Shown: positions 9,296-18,881, counted from the first letter of the stretch. The stretch is DNA of 64,000 nucleotides from Acidobacteriota bacterium (GCA_022711665.1 JAKLEN010000001.1:186001-250000), one strand, 5' to 3'. Notes: generated by a model from the sequence alone, not told the origin. A program made the numbers and translations.

Positions 9296-9311
9296 GGCGG
9301 CCCGGGCCGCC
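9296..9311. terminator. GC-only palindrome after the oxidoreductase stop
   Basis: GGCGGCCCGGGCCGCC is a perfect 16-bp palindrome starting 2 bases after the stop codon at 9294. There is no U-run, so its action as a terminator is uncertain. Confidence 0.3.
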
Positions 9312-9315
9312 CATC

Positions 9316-9345
9316 TTGAGCCGGCTTCGGGGCGTGTGTTATCAT
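9316..9345 (+). promoter_or_regulatory. Possible promoter for the serine hydrolase gene
   Basis: TTGAGC (9316-9321), an 18-bp spacer and TATCAT (9340-9345) precede the ATG at 9401. Confidence 0.35.
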
Positions 9346-9400
9346 CCGTCCCGGTTTGGATCATGGCCCCGCTCCGCCTGGCGGGGCAAGGAGCAAGCTC

Positions 9401-10774
9401 ATGAAGTCATTCCGCAGGATCGCGATCGCCCTGGCCGCGGCCGCGACGACGCTCGCCGCCGGCCAGGATCCGGGCGGGCTGAAGACCCTCATGGACAACC
9501 GGACCGGCGAGGCCCGCAAGGCCGTCGGCATCGTCGCCGGTCTGGTCGACGCGACGGGCGAGCGGTACCTCTCCTCGGGCGCGACGAGGCCCGGCGGCGC
9601 GGACGCGCTTGACGCCGATACCGTCCTCGAGATCGGCTCGATCACCAAGGTCTTCACTTCCCTCGTCCTCGCCGACATGGTCGTGCGGGGCGAAGTGAAG
9701 CTCGACGATCCGGTCGCCAAGCTCCTGCCGCCGGGGGTCAGGGTACCGGCCCGAGACGGCCGGGAGATCACACTGCTCGATCTCTCGAACCAGGTCTCGG
9801 GATTGCCGCGGCTGCCCGGGAACTTCAAGCCGGCAGATGGGGGCGATCCCTACGCGGATTACGGCCCGGCCCGGCTCTACGAATTCCTCTCCGGCTATGC
9901 CCTGCCGCGGGCTATCGGCGAAAAGTACGAATACTCGAACCTCGGCGTGGGGCTCCTGGGACACGCCCTGGCCCTGAAAGCGGGTATGGGCTACGAGGAG
10001 ATGGTCCGCCGGCGCGTCCTCGAGCCGTTGGGCATGAACGACACGGCTGTCGTCCTCGCAGACCGTCTCGCGGTCCGCCTGGCGCCCGGCTTCGACGCCG
10101 CTCTCAAGCCGGTCAGGAACTGGCGGTTCGACGCCCTGGCGGGCGCCGGAGCGCTGCGGTCGACGGCGCGCGACATGCTGAAGTTCCTGAGCGCGGCGGC
10201 GGGGCTCCGGCAGACGCCCCTGCGCCGGGCCTTCGACCTGATGCTCGAGAAGAGGCAGCCGACCGGGGCCCCCGGCCTCGAGATCGGCCTGGGCTGGCAC
10301 ATCTGGAAGCAATACGGGACAGAGATCGTCTGGCACAACGGCGGCACGGCCGGCTACCGGTCCTTCGCCGGTTTCGATCCGGCCAGGAAGACGGGCGTCG
10401 TGGTCCTGTGCGACACCGCGTTCGGCGTCGACGATCTCGGCCTCCATGCCCTCGAGCCGCAGTGGCCCGCGGGCCGCTTCCGGCCGCCGGTCGAGCGCCG
10501 CGCTGTGGCCGTCGACGAGGCCGTCCTGCTGTCCTATGTCGGCGATTACGAGCTGGCGCCGGGGTTCGTCCTCACGGTCGCGGCCGAGGCCGGCCGGCTC
10601 AAGATCAAGGCCACGGGCCAGGCGGCCTTCGAGTACCTGCCCATGAGCCCGACCGAGTTCATCCACAAGACGGCCGACATCCGGGTCACCTTCCTCAAGG
10701 ACCCCAAGGGCGCCGTCGATCGCCTGACGATCTACCAGGACGGTGTCGACCGGGAAGCCAAGAAGATCAAGTAG
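9401..10774 (+). CDS. Exported class C beta-lactamase-like serine hydrolase
   Basis: This 457-residue protein has a signal peptide (about residues 1-21). The serine hydrolase fold shows the active-site SITK (SxxK), YSN (YxN) and a HNGG box that takes the place of KTG. This pattern is found in the AmpC/EstB/DD-peptidase group. The last 100 residues form a small beta-rich domain like the DUF3471 tail of such proteins. It may act as an esterase or peptidase; drug resistance cannot be inferred. The start at 9401 has AAGGAG 7 bases upstream. An upstream in-frame start at 9356 would extend past this site and spoil the signal peptide. Confidence 0.85.
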   Translation: MKSFRRIAIALAAAATTLAAGQDPGGLKTLMDNRTGEARKAVGIVAGLVDATGERYLSSGATRPGGADALDADTVLEIGSITKVFTSLVLADMVVRGEVKLDDPVAKLLPPGVRVPARDGREITLLDLSNQVSGLPRLPGNFKPADGGDPYADYGPARLYEFLSGYALPRAIGEKYEYSNLGVGLLGHALALKAGMGYEEMVRRRVLEPLGMNDTAVVLADRLAVRLAPGFDAALKPVRNWRFDALAGAGALRSTARDMLKFLSAAAGLRQTPLRRAFDLMLEKRQPTGAPGLEIGLGWHIWKQYGTEIVWHNGGTAGYRSFAGFDPARKTGVVVLCDTAFGVDDLGLHALEPQWPAGRFRPPVERRAVAVDEAVLLSYVGDYELAPGFVLTVAAEAGRLKIKATGQAAFEYLPMSPTEFIHKTADIRVTFLKDPKGAVDRLTIYQDGVDREAKKIK

Positions 10775-10816
10775 CCCGGACGGGCCGGCGCTCGGGCCCG
10801 GGCCGAGGGGGAGACG

Positions 10817-11728
10817 ATGAACGCTCGTCGCCGTCTGGCCGGGATCATCCCGGCGGCCGTTCTCTTCGCCCTGTTCGCCGCAGTCCCCGCCGTCGCCGCT
10901 ATGGCGGGCTCCAGGGCGGACGATGACGCCATTTGGCGGGAGTTCGTCGCGGCCATGAAGTCGGGCGGCCCCGGCCCGGAGAAGGTCCGGCCCTATTACG
11001 AGGAGCTCCGTGGGCCGATCATGGGCTTCTTGAAGGGGATGCGCCAGAAGGCCGACTGGGCGGAGTGGGAGCGGACGCCCGAGGCCCATCGCGTCGGCGA
11101 GCACCTCCATTACCTGATCCCCCTGACCTTCGACGGACAGACGGCCACCTACTGCTGGACGTTCCTCGTCGAGGACGGAGCCTGGTTCTTCCGGCACCTG
11201 GAGGCCATCACGATACGGCTCGACAAGACCGCGCCGCTCCCGACCTCGTCGTTCCCCGACGTGGATGAGGAAACGAAGGCGCACATCCGGGAGGAAACCG
11301 CCTGGTCGAGGGAGATCCGGCTTTTCAATCTCCTTTCGGAGATCAAGGGGAAGGCCTTCGCCCTTGACGTCTTCAAGGACGGGAACGGCTATTTCCTAGC
11401 CGCGAAGACCTGGGTCCCCTTCGTCGAACCTCGTCAAGCCTTCATCCTCTACGCCTGCTGGGAGCAGTCCAATCTTCGGGGCAACAAGGTCACGCTGGAG
11501 AAGCTCGACGACCAGGAAGCCGCCGTCAAGATGGCGCCCCATTATTTCCGTCTCTACGAGGAATCGGCCCATCTCGCCCAGCAGATCTCGTTCCTGGACT
11601 ACGCCGCGATCTTCGAGACCATCTGGAAGGACCGGGCCCGCGCCGCGGGCTGGTCCCTGGTCATCGAATACGTGAGCGAGCCCTATCGGGCGAGCGAGTG
11701 CCGGCTGGTGTTCAAGAGAGCATCCTGA
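10817..11728 (+). CDS. Exported protein of unknown function
   Basis: This 303-residue protein has a signal peptide (about residues 1-28, AVAAMAG). The mature part is mixed alpha/beta, with many aromatic residues and no motif I recognise. It lies 42 bp downstream of the serine hydrolase gene in the same direction, so the two may share a transcript. GGGGGAGA precedes the ATG. Confidence 0.6.
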   Translation: MNARRRLAGIIPAAVLFALFAAVPAVAAMAGSRADDDAIWREFVAAMKSGGPGPEKVRPYYEELRGPIMGFLKGMRQKADWAEWERTPEAHRVGEHLHYLIPLTFDGQTATYCWTFLVEDGAWFFRHLEAITIRLDKTAPLPTSSFPDVDEETKAHIREETAWSREIRLFNLLSEIKGKAFALDVFKDGNGYFLAAKTWVPFVEPRQAFILYACWEQSNLRGNKVTLEKLDDQEAAVKMAPHYFRLYEESAHLAQQISFLDYAAIFETIWKDRARAAGWSLVIEYVSEPYRASECRLVFKRAS

Positions 11729-11765
11729 TCTCGGCGATAGAGCTGCCGATCCAGGCCCTCTGAGG

Positions 11766-12704
11766 TCAAGACCCTTGGTCCGTCCTGCGATCCGGATCGA
11801 GCGCCGCGGGAGGCGGCGAGACGACGTCGACGTCCTCGCCTCGCGAGGGGTGGGGGAAGCGGATCCTCCAGGAGTGAAGAAGGTACCCGGTCGCGCCGGG
11901 GGTCGTCGTCCATTCGTCGTCCAGGCCGTCGGAGCGGAGCAGGCCGCCTGGCAAATAAAGGGGATCGCCGACAAGCGGATGGCCGGCGCAGGCCAGGTGG
12001 ATGCGGATCTGGTGCGGCCGCCCGGTCGGGATGGTCACTTCGACGAGAGAGGCGTCCCGGTCCGGCAGGCGCTGGAGGACGCGAACGTGACTTGTGGACG
12101 GCCGGCCGTCGGAGCGGAAGGCGTTGACGGTGGCGGGCCGGCGATGCGGCACCGGACCGATGGGCGCGTCGACGGTGAACGAATCGGGCAGCGCCGTCCC
12201 CGACGCCAGGGCCAAATAGACCTTGAGGATGCGCCGCTCGAACATGGCCTTGGCCAGCAGGCGCCCGGCCCGATGGTTCCGGATGAACAGGATGGTCCCC
12301 GACGTGCCCCGGCCGAGACGGTGAAGTGGCGAAACCGACGGCCCGAAGCGCCGCCGGGCCAAGCGGAGCAGGGTCGTCTCCAGGAAGAACCCGCCCGGCA
12401 GGACGGGGAGCCCGGACGGCTTGGCCAGGGCCAGGACGTCGTCGTCCTCGAACAGGACGCCGAAATCCGTCGGGGCGTCGGGCTCATCCCAGGGCGGGCG
12501 ATGGTAGATCAGGAGATCGCAGGCCGACAAGGCGTCGTCGGGCGAGGCCGGGCGGCCGTTGAGGGTCACCTCGCCCCGGACGATCTTCTCCCGCCACTCT
12601 GCTTCCGTCGAATGGCGATAGCGGCGGGCATAGAAGCTCAGGACGGACGATCTCTCGTCCGAGCGGGAGATCCGGTCGGGATAGTCGTAGCCGTCGTTTC
12701 TCAT
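11766..12704 (-). CDS. RluA-family pseudouridine synthase-like protein with Asp-to-Gly at the catalytic site
   Basis: This 312-residue protein has an S4-like N-terminal region (KIVRGEVTLNGRP) and an RluA-type catalytic domain (DVLALAKPSGLPV, then PLHRLGRGTSG, then PTGRPHQIRIHLACAGHPLVGDPLY). The signature normally reads HRLDxxTSG, with Asp as the nucleophile. Here residue 131 is Gly (codon GGC). Some plant organelle family members are, from memory, also HRLGRGTSG, so this may be a known subgroup rather than damage. It would modify uridines in rRNA or tRNA if active. The gene is monocistronic or follows the elongation factor gene, 49 bp upstream on the same strand. Confidence 0.8.
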   Translation of the reverse strand: MRNDGYDYPDRISRSDERSSVLSFYARRYRHSTEAEWREKIVRGEVTLNGRPASPDDALSACDLLIYHRPPWDEPDAPTDFGVLFEDDDVLALAKPSGLPVLPGGFFLETTLLRLARRRFGPSVSPLHRLGRGTSGTILFIRNHRAGRLLAKAMFERRILKVYLALASGTALPDSFTVDAPIGPVPHRRPATVNAFRSDGRPSTSHVRVLQRLPDRDASLVEVTIPTGRPHQIRIHLACAGHPLVGDPLYLPGGLLRSDGLDDEWTTTPGATGYLLHSWRIRFPHPSRGEDVDVVSPPPAALDPDRRTDQGS

Positions 12705-12753
12705 CGCCTTGCGTCCGCCCGGCGGCCGGCCGTTCGGACCGTCCCTCTTTTTC

Positions 12754-13320
12754 TCAGGCCTTGGAGGCGTACTCGCCGGTGCGGGTGTCGACGCGGATAA
12801 TCTCCCCGACGGCCATGTATTCAGGGACTTGCACGACCAGTCCGGTCGACAGGGTCGCCGGCTTCGTCCTGGCCGTGACCGAACCGCCCTTGACGGACGG
12901 AATGGTCTCGACGATCTCGAGGTTGATGAAGGTCGGGATCTGAAGCCCCAGGACCCGGCCCTCGGACGAGATGGAGATGAGCCCCTCGACGCCTTCGGTC
13001 AGGTACGGCCACTCCTCCTCGAGCTCCTCCTTCGACAGCGAGAACTGGCTGTAATCCTGGAGATCCATGAAGGTGATGCCGGCCTCGTCGCCGAAGAGAT
13101 ATTGGACCGGCCGGCGCTCGAAGTCGGCTTCATCGAACATGTCGTCCCCGTGGAGCGACTGGTCGACCTTGCGCTTCGACTGCAGGTTGCGGAAGCGGAT
13201 CTTGTAGATGGTCACAGCGCCGCGCGCGGACGGCTTCTGGACCTTGATGGTCTCGACGATGTGCGGGTCGCCGTCGATCTTGACGACGTCGCCCTTCTTC
13301 AGATCGGATGTGCTGAACAC
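12754..13320 (-). CDS. yeiP: Elongation factor P paralogue of the EfpL/YeiP type
   Basis: This 188-residue protein has the three-domain EF-P layout: a KOW-like N-terminal domain with the tip loop, then two OB folds ending with TARTKPATLSTGLVVQVPEY. The loop reads QKPSARGAVTIYK with Arg33 near the tip. This matches E. coli YeiP/EfpL (SPTARGAATLYK) better than the Lys34 loop (PGKGxA) of canonical EF-P. EF-P and EfpL relieve ribosomes stalled at proline stretches. The start is GTG with AGGAG 7 bases upstream. A promoter-like site is at 13397-13369. Confidence 0.85.
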   Translation of the reverse strand: MFSTSDLKKGDVVKIDGDPHIVETIKVQKPSARGAVTIYKIRFRNLQSKRKVDQSLHGDDMFDEADFERRPVQYLFGDEAGITFMDLQDYSQFSLSKEELEEEWPYLTEGVEGLISISSEGRVLGLQIPTFINLEIVETIPSVKGGSVTARTKPATLSTGLVVQVPEYMAVGEIIRVDTRTGEYASKA

Positions 13321-13368
13321 GGGCCTGCTCCTAAAGCCGTCCCCCGCCCCCGCTTCGGCCGGAGAAAA

Positions 13369-13397
13369 AATATAGTCCTCCGGCCCGCCTTCGTCAA
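13369..13397 (-). promoter_or_regulatory. Sigma-70-type promoter for the EfpL-type gene
   Basis: On the minus strand, TTGACG (13397-13392), a 17-bp spacer and TATATT (13374-13369) stand about 50 bp before the GTG start. Confidence 0.6.
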
Positions 13398-13410
13398 GCG
13401 CGCCCGGGGC

Positions 13411-16332
13411 TCACCGGGCCGCGGCGTCCAGGTTCTTCCAGTTCAACAGCGCGTTGAATATAAAGAAGTAAGAGCCGCGGGTCTGGCTTCGCCAGGCCGG
13501 GTTGAAGCTGAACAGGACGACATGCCCCCGGCCGATCGTGACGTCGGCCAGGGCCGGCGAGCCGGCCAGCTCCTCGCCTCCGGCCAGGCCGCCGCTGATC
13601 AGCAGGTCGGCGACGCTCCCGGCGAAGCTCACGACGATCCGGGGACGGGCGGACGGGGCCGGCGGCTCGGGTCCCCCTTCGGCGCCTTCCTTGGCCGCGT
13701 CCTTTTCGTTCTTGCGGAACTCCTCGATGGCCTTCCGGCCGAGATCGAGGGGCCGGCCCTGCGCGATATCCGGGTCCGCGGCGCCGCCGCGGCCGGAGAC
13801 CCGGCCGGGAAAGCTTCCCGGCGCCTGAGGCGCGAGGCTCCGGCTCCGGCCGCTCATGCCGCCCAGGCCGAAGACGGGCGACTGGCTGAAATAAACGCCG
13901 AGCTGGTCGTCGTAGCCGTAGGCCAGGGGGCTCGTCCGGTCGCCGACCGTCGCCAGGAAGACGCCGCCGCGCGCCCAGAGCTTCGACGTGTCGCGGATCG
14001 ACAGCCCCCGGGCCAGGCCGAAGTGGATGGGCAGGGCCGAGCTGTTGCCGATCGTGACGAAGACGCCGCCGTCCCGGACGAAGTCGCGCAGATGGAGCAC
14101 GCCGTCGAGCTCGAGCCCGCCGCGCATGTCGTCGGTCGAGTCCTCGGAGCCGATGTTCGGCGTCAGCTCCGTCTTCTTCCACGGCAGCGGCTTGTCGCCG
14201 CCGAGGCCGTTGACGATGCTGAACGGGTCCGCAGACGAGGGCCCGAAGAGGATGACGTCGTACTTGTCGCGAAGCCTGGCGTTGTCGCGGACGGCGTGGA
14301 CGGAAATGTAATCGTAGGGGATGCCTGACTGGTCGAGGGCGATCCGCAGCCAGCCCTCGCTCTGGGTGTTCTGCCAGGTGTGCATGACGGCCACCCGCGG
14401 CGTCCCGGCTTCGTGGCAGGGCACGTCGGGGACGGCCGGCACGGCGGCGACGGCGAAGCCGAGCCTCCGGCCCGCCTCGTCGAGGACCTTCTCCAGGTCG
14501 CCGGGATTGTCGCCCGGCTTGAGGATGAACGATCCGGCCCGGAACTTCCGGCCCTGGGCCTCGAACGCCTTCTCGGCCGCCTGGATCTTCAGGTCCTTGC
14601 GGGCGAAGCGGAACGTGGCCAGGACGTTGTCGGCGTTGTGGTTGATGATGTAGGCCCGGACGGCGCCCTGGCCCAGCCGGGCGACGCCGCCGGGAGCGGC
14701 GACGTCTCCGCGGACCAGGGTCATCGGCGCGTCCAGGACCGCGACGTCCTCGACCCGGACGGTCTTGACGTTGTAGAGAGGGCCCAGCGTCCAGCCGACA
14801 TCGTCGTAGGGCGAGGGATCGTTGACGTTGAAGTACTGGCGGTCGAGCATCATGTCCGCCATCCGCGAATAGGGCTGGTCCATGCGGACGACGAAGGTCC
14901 CGGCCGGGTAGTCCGCGTTCTTGACCTTGAAGGGCTTGTCGGCCCGGTGGACCTCGACGCCCTGGGCCTGGAGCTGCCGCAGCAGCCCGGCCTGCTGGCC
15001 GGGGCGCGGGTCGTCGCCGGGGAAGACGTAGGCGGCCGGCCCCTCAGCCCGGGCCTTGGCGATCGAGCGCCGGCCCTTGAGGTAGAAGCTTTCCAGGAAC
15101 TTGTCCTTGAGCGCGGCCACATGGTTGAGGGCGACGAGGACGCCGCTCTGCTGGACGTTGACGTTGTTGCGCAGGGACCAGAGGGCCGAGCGGAGCGGCG
15201 GATTGGGCTTGAACCAGGCCCGGTCGGCGGAAGCCGAGACGACCCGGGTCGAGCCGTCGCCCGCGGTCTGGGTCTCGTAGAAGCGGCCGATGGCGTTGTG
15301 GCCGTTGGCGGCGTAGAAAGCGTAGTTCGGGGTCCAGCCGTCGTAGAAGCCCTGGGTCCAGACGCCGGGGACGCCGGCCTTGGTCAGCTCGGTGACCTCG
15401 CGGTAGGCCAGCAGGTTCCATTCGTCGATGGTGATGGGGTCGAGCCAGGCGTTGTAGGGCCCGGTGCCGGTCGAGATGTAGAGGTAGGACATGGACTCGT
15501 GGAGGTCGTGCATGACCAGGGGATGGAAGTCGAGGAAGGTCCTGGTGATGTGCTGGCTGAGCTTCAGGGCCAGGCCGAGGTTGTCGCGGTTGTTGTCGTG
15601 CGAGACGTACTTGCCCCAGTAGACGAGCCGGGCGGGCGCGTTGGCCTTGGGGTCCCGGCGCTTAGCCATGGCCACGTCGACCTCCTTGTCGCGGCCGTCG
15701 GGCTCGAGCACCGGGGTGATGAGGGTGATGACGTTCTCGCGGATGGCCTTGACGAACGGCGCGTCGTCGACGGCGATGCGGTAGGCCAGCTCCATGAGCA
15801 TCTCGACCGAGCCCGTTTCGGTCGAGTGCAGACCGCCCGTGACCCAGTAGATGGGCTTGGCCTGGGCCAGGAGCGTCCCGGCCTCGGCCTCGGAGAGGCG
15901 GCGCGGATCGGCCAGCTTGGCCATGATCCCCTTGTAGCGGTCGAGGTCCCGGAGGGCCGCCTCGTCGGCGACGGCGACGACGATCCAGTCGCGGCCCTCC
16001 TCGGTCTTGCCGATGTCGAAGACCTTGACCCGCGGCGTGGCCGCGGCCAGGGCCCGCATGTACTTGTAGACCTCGGCCGTGGAGGAGATGATGTCCCGCG
16101 CCCCGGCGACGCGGCCGAGGACCTCGAGCGGCGTGGGGACGCCCGGAGCGTACGGCAGGTAGTTGACGTACGGGGTGCTGAAACACGGGTCGGTCGTGAA
16201 CTCCAGGATCTTCTTGGTGTATTCCTCGTGGACCTTCTGCTGGGCCCGCAGCGGCCGGGCGGTCAGCCCGGCTGTCAGGGCCAGTGCCAGGATCAGGGCC
16301 AGGGTCTTGACGGCACGCTCGATCTTTTTCAC
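13411..16332 (-). CDS. Exported M14-type zinc carboxypeptidase with C-terminal GATase-like domain
   Basis: This 973-residue protein has a signal peptide (hydrophobic about residues 8-24, cleavage near LRAQ). The M14 domain has the zinc pair in GGLHSTETGS (HxxE) and a later MHDLHES segment with the third zinc His. The region from about residue 640 (GTPRVAVMHTWQNTQSEGW, then YDVILFGPSS) resembles the class I glutamine-amidotransferase-like fold often joined to these peptidases. It probably trims peptides in the periplasm or outside the cell. I prefer a GTG start at 16332, because AGGAGG lies 6 bases upstream. An ATG at 16347 is in frame but lacks such a site. Confidence 0.85.
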   Translation of the reverse strand: MKKIERAVKTLALILALALTAGLTARPLRAQQKVHEEYTKKILEFTTDPCFSTPYVNYLPYAPGVPTPLEVLGRVAGARDIISSTAEVYKYMRALAAATPRVKVFDIGKTEEGRDWIVVAVADEAALRDLDRYKGIMAKLADPRRLSEAEAGTLLAQAKPIYWVTGGLHSTETGSVEMLMELAYRIAVDDAPFVKAIRENVITLITPVLEPDGRDKEVDVAMAKRRDPKANAPARLVYWGKYVSHDNNRDNLGLALKLSQHITRTFLDFHPLVMHDLHESMSYLYISTGTGPYNAWLDPITIDEWNLLAYREVTELTKAGVPGVWTQGFYDGWTPNYAFYAANGHNAIGRFYETQTAGDGSTRVVSASADRAWFKPNPPLRSALWSLRNNVNVQQSGVLVALNHVAALKDKFLESFYLKGRRSIAKARAEGPAAYVFPGDDPRPGQQAGLLRQLQAQGVEVHRADKPFKVKNADYPAGTFVVRMDQPYSRMADMMLDRQYFNVNDPSPYDDVGWTLGPLYNVKTVRVEDVAVLDAPMTLVRGDVAAPGGVARLGQGAVRAYIINHNADNVLATFRFARKDLKIQAAEKAFEAQGRKFRAGSFILKPGDNPGDLEKVLDEAGRRLGFAVAAVPAVPDVPCHEAGTPRVAVMHTWQNTQSEGWLRIALDQSGIPYDYISVHAVRDNARLRDKYDVILFGPSSADPFSIVNGLGGDKPLPWKKTELTPNIGSEDSTDDMRGGLELDGVLHLRDFVRDGGVFVTIGNSSALPIHFGLARGLSIRDTSKLWARGGVFLATVGDRTSPLAYGYDDQLGVYFSQSPVFGLGGMSGRSRSLAPQAPGSFPGRVSGRGGAADPDIAQGRPLDLGRKAIEEFRKNEKDAAKEGAEGGPEPPAPSARPRIVVSFAGSVADLLISGGLAGGEELAGSPALADVTIGRGHVVLFSFNPAWRSQTRGSYFFIFNALLNWKNLDAAAR

Positions 16333-16417
16333 GCTCAACCTCCTCATCGTCCTGCTTGGCCAGTGGATGTGCGGCCCGGCCCGCCGGGGGCGCCGGTCCG
16401 GTCGATTATCGTCGGGC

Positions 16418-18844
16418 TTATCTCGGGATCTCGATCTCGTAAAGCGAAACGCTGATCGGCGGGACCGTGACGGCCCTCCCGAACGGCGCGGCCGCGGTCT
16501 CGCGGACGGCGACCTGGGGCTCCTTCCCGGGCACGTTGCAGGCCCTCGGATCGGGCCCGTCGACGAGGAAGAGCCGGGCCGCCTGCGGCAGCTTCAGCCG
16601 CCCGGCGTCGAGCCGCAGCTCCATCGGCCGCCTGGTCGGATTGACGATCGAAAGCGTCAGGACCGTCTTGGCGTCATCCCGCCAGCAGGCCATGACGTCG
16701 AGCGGTTCCGGCGCGCCGCCGACCGCGACGGGGATCGTCCCGAAGTGCCGCCGGTAGAGGGCCAGGATAACGCCCGTCGAGTCCAGGACGGCCGCCGTCT
16801 TCGAGGTCTTGATGGCCCCGATGACGTTGACCGTCTGGGCGTAGTTGGCCATGGCATAGACGTCGGTCTGGCGGGCGTATTCGTTGAAGGCCGCGGCCAC
16901 GCCCAGCGCGTCCTCGAGGAAGTACTGCGTCCCGATCTCGCCGTAGATGTCCGGGCCGTACCAGTAGTTCCACTCGTCCAGGGCGACCGGGACCGGATGG
17001 GTCATGAGCGTCGGGATCTCGGACCGGTACTTGCGATGGGCCTCGGCGATGCGCCGGATCGCGGCCGGCATCTGGCTGACGTGGCTGAGCAGGCCCGGCT
17101 TGTGCTGGACGTAGAAGTGCTCGCTGATGAGGTCCATGTGATTGGAGGCCTCGGCCAGCATGGTCTCGCTCCAGCGGCCGACGGCGCCCACGGCCACGAC
17201 CCGGATGGACGGGTCCAGGGCCTTCATGGACACGGCGTACTGGACGTGCTTCTTGACGTAATCGGAGAGCGGCATGTGGCCGAGCTGCCAGTCGCCGTAC
17301 ATCTCGTTGCCGATGGCCCAGAGCTTGACGCCCCACGGCTGGGGATGGCCGTTGGCCGCCCGGAGCCGGCCCATCTTCGTGTCGGGCGCCCCGTTGGCGT
17401 ATTCGAGCTCCTCCAGGGCCATGGCCGCGTCGCCGAGGCCGCTGTTGACCGTGACGTAGGGCTCGGCGCCGATGAGCCGCATCAGGTCCATGTATTCATG
17501 GAGGCCGACGTCGTTGTGCTCGACGCCGGTCCAGGCCGGGTTCTTGCGGGGCGGCCGCCGGTCGCGGTCGCCGATGCCGTCGCGCCAGTCGTAGCCGCTG
17601 ACGAAGTTGCCGCCGGGCCAGCGGTAGACAGGCGCGTCGAGCTCCTTGAGCAGGGCCAGGACCTCGGGCCGGAACCCCTGGACGTTGTCGGCGGGCATGA
17701 TCGAGACGGCGCCGACCGCGAACGCGCCGCGGCCGGAAGAAACGATCTCCAGGCGGCCGTTCTCCGTCGACGCGCCGGCCTTGAAGGCGAAGGGGAAGGT
17801 CCCGTAGGCCCGGCCGAGGCTCTCGACCGGGATGGTCAGGCGGGCCTCGGGCGCGTCGCCCCAGACGAGGCTGACCGAGACGGGCGCCGCGGCGGCGTCG
17901 CCGGCCAGGACGACGCGGCCGGCATACTCCCGGCCGGCCACGAGGGCCAGCCCGTCCTGGGCGATGCCGCCCGGGCCCTTGCCGGTCAGGGCCAGGCGCG
18001 GCGTGTGGGCGCCGGTGAACGGCTTGACTGTGTCCATCCGGACCTGGCCGGCGCTCCCGACGGCCTTCCAGGGCGACTCGCCTTCCCCGACCGGCCAGAA
18101 GAACTTGCGGTCCTCGAGCATCTCGGCCCAGAGGCCCTGGTAGATGCAGCGGCCCAGGTGCTCGATGAACTGGCCGTAGATGTATTTGGACATGGGCGGA
18201 GCGGTCTTGTCGCCATCGATCGTGACGGAGGGCTGGCCGAGCTCCCGGCCTGACAGGCGGACGAGCTCGATATCGTCGAACCAGGCCCGGCCCGACGACC
18301 GGCCCCAGCCGCCGAAGAGGCACGTCACCTCGAGGGCGTCGTTGGCCCCGGCCTCGAACTCGACCTCGACCCGCGTCCAGTCCCGGGTGCCGGTGACCGG
18401 CGGCGTCCGCCACTCCTCTTCGCCGTCGACGTTGATCTGGGCGCCGCGGCCGCTGCCGGCCAACAGCCCCTCGGTCCGGATCCAGCCGGAGAGCCGGTAG
18501 CGGAAATAGGGCCTGATCGGGACGGTCGCGGCCCAGGAGGCGTCGACGCCCTTCTCCGACGAGATCATGACGCAGCGCTCCCCGGAGCGGGCGGCCGGTC
18601 CGGCGGCGAAGGGGCCGACGGCGAAAACGGCGTCGCCGTCCCGCTGCCAGCTCCGGGAGGTCCAGCCCCTGGGGACCGTCCCGTCCATCTCCTCGAAGGA
18701 GCCGTTGGCGACGAACTGGGTGACGCCGGCGAGCTCGCCGGCGGCCTTCGACCCGCCCGGCCGGCAGGCGATCGTCAGCAGGACCAGGGCCCAGACGGCC
18801 AGGGCGGGCCAGGCGGCCGATGAATGGCGGGGGCGGACGATCAT
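16418..18844 (-). CDS. GH51-like alpha-L-arabinofuranosidase lipoprotein with N-terminal carbohydrate-binding module
   Basis: This 808-residue protein has a signal with a possible lipobox (LTIAC). A CBM4/9-like beta-sandwich follows (about residues 35-190, NGSFEE ... WFDDIELV). Then comes the GH51 barrel, beginning at YGQFIEHLGRCIYQGLWAEM. The acid/base Glu is in AIGNEMYGDW and the nucleophile Glu in ALDEWNYWYG. The enzyme removes L-arabinofuranose side chains from arabinan or arabinoxylan. The ATG at 18844 has GGAGG just upstream; a longer frame to 18910 would cover the promoter. It belongs with the GH127 and ara genes nearby. Confidence 0.9.
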   Translation of the reverse strand: MIVRPRHSSAAWPALAVWALVLLTIACRPGGSKAAGELAGVTQFVANGSFEEMDGTVPRGWTSRSWQRDGDAVFAVGPFAAGPAARSGERCVMISSEKGVDASWAATVPIRPYFRYRLSGWIRTEGLLAGSGRGAQINVDGEEEWRTPPVTGTRDWTRVEVEFEAGANDALEVTCLFGGWGRSSGRAWFDDIELVRLSGRELGQPSVTIDGDKTAPPMSKYIYGQFIEHLGRCIYQGLWAEMLEDRKFFWPVGEGESPWKAVGSAGQVRMDTVKPFTGAHTPRLALTGKGPGGIAQDGLALVAGREYAGRVVLAGDAAAAPVSVSLVWGDAPEARLTIPVESLGRAYGTFPFAFKAGASTENGRLEIVSSGRGAFAVGAVSIMPADNVQGFRPEVLALLKELDAPVYRWPGGNFVSGYDWRDGIGDRDRRPPRKNPAWTGVEHNDVGLHEYMDLMRLIGAEPYVTVNSGLGDAAMALEELEYANGAPDTKMGRLRAANGHPQPWGVKLWAIGNEMYGDWQLGHMPLSDYVKKHVQYAVSMKALDPSIRVVAVGAVGRWSETMLAEASNHMDLISEHFYVQHKPGLLSHVSQMPAAIRRIAEAHRKYRSEIPTLMTHPVPVALDEWNYWYGPDIYGEIGTQYFLEDALGVAAAFNEYARQTDVYAMANYAQTVNVIGAIKTSKTAAVLDSTGVILALYRRHFGTIPVAVGGAPEPLDVMACWRDDAKTVLTLSIVNPTRRPMELRLDAGRLKLPQAARLFLVDGPDPRACNVPGKEPQVAVRETAAAPFGRAVTVPPISVSLYEIEIPR

Positions 18845-18881
18845 GCTTCCTCCTTCCGGGTCCGGGGGGCGGCCGACGGGG

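Noticed and set aside
7441..9345. Long minus-strand frame opposite the FAD oxidoreductase gene
   Set aside because: It has no motif and a repetitive Gly/Asp/Arg/Val composition; the plus-strand gene has FAD and Tat motifs.
14380..16455. Long plus-strand frame opposite the M14 peptidase gene
   Set aside because: Composition is typical of an antisense reading of GC-rich DNA and has no domain; the minus-strand gene has signal peptide and zinc motifs.
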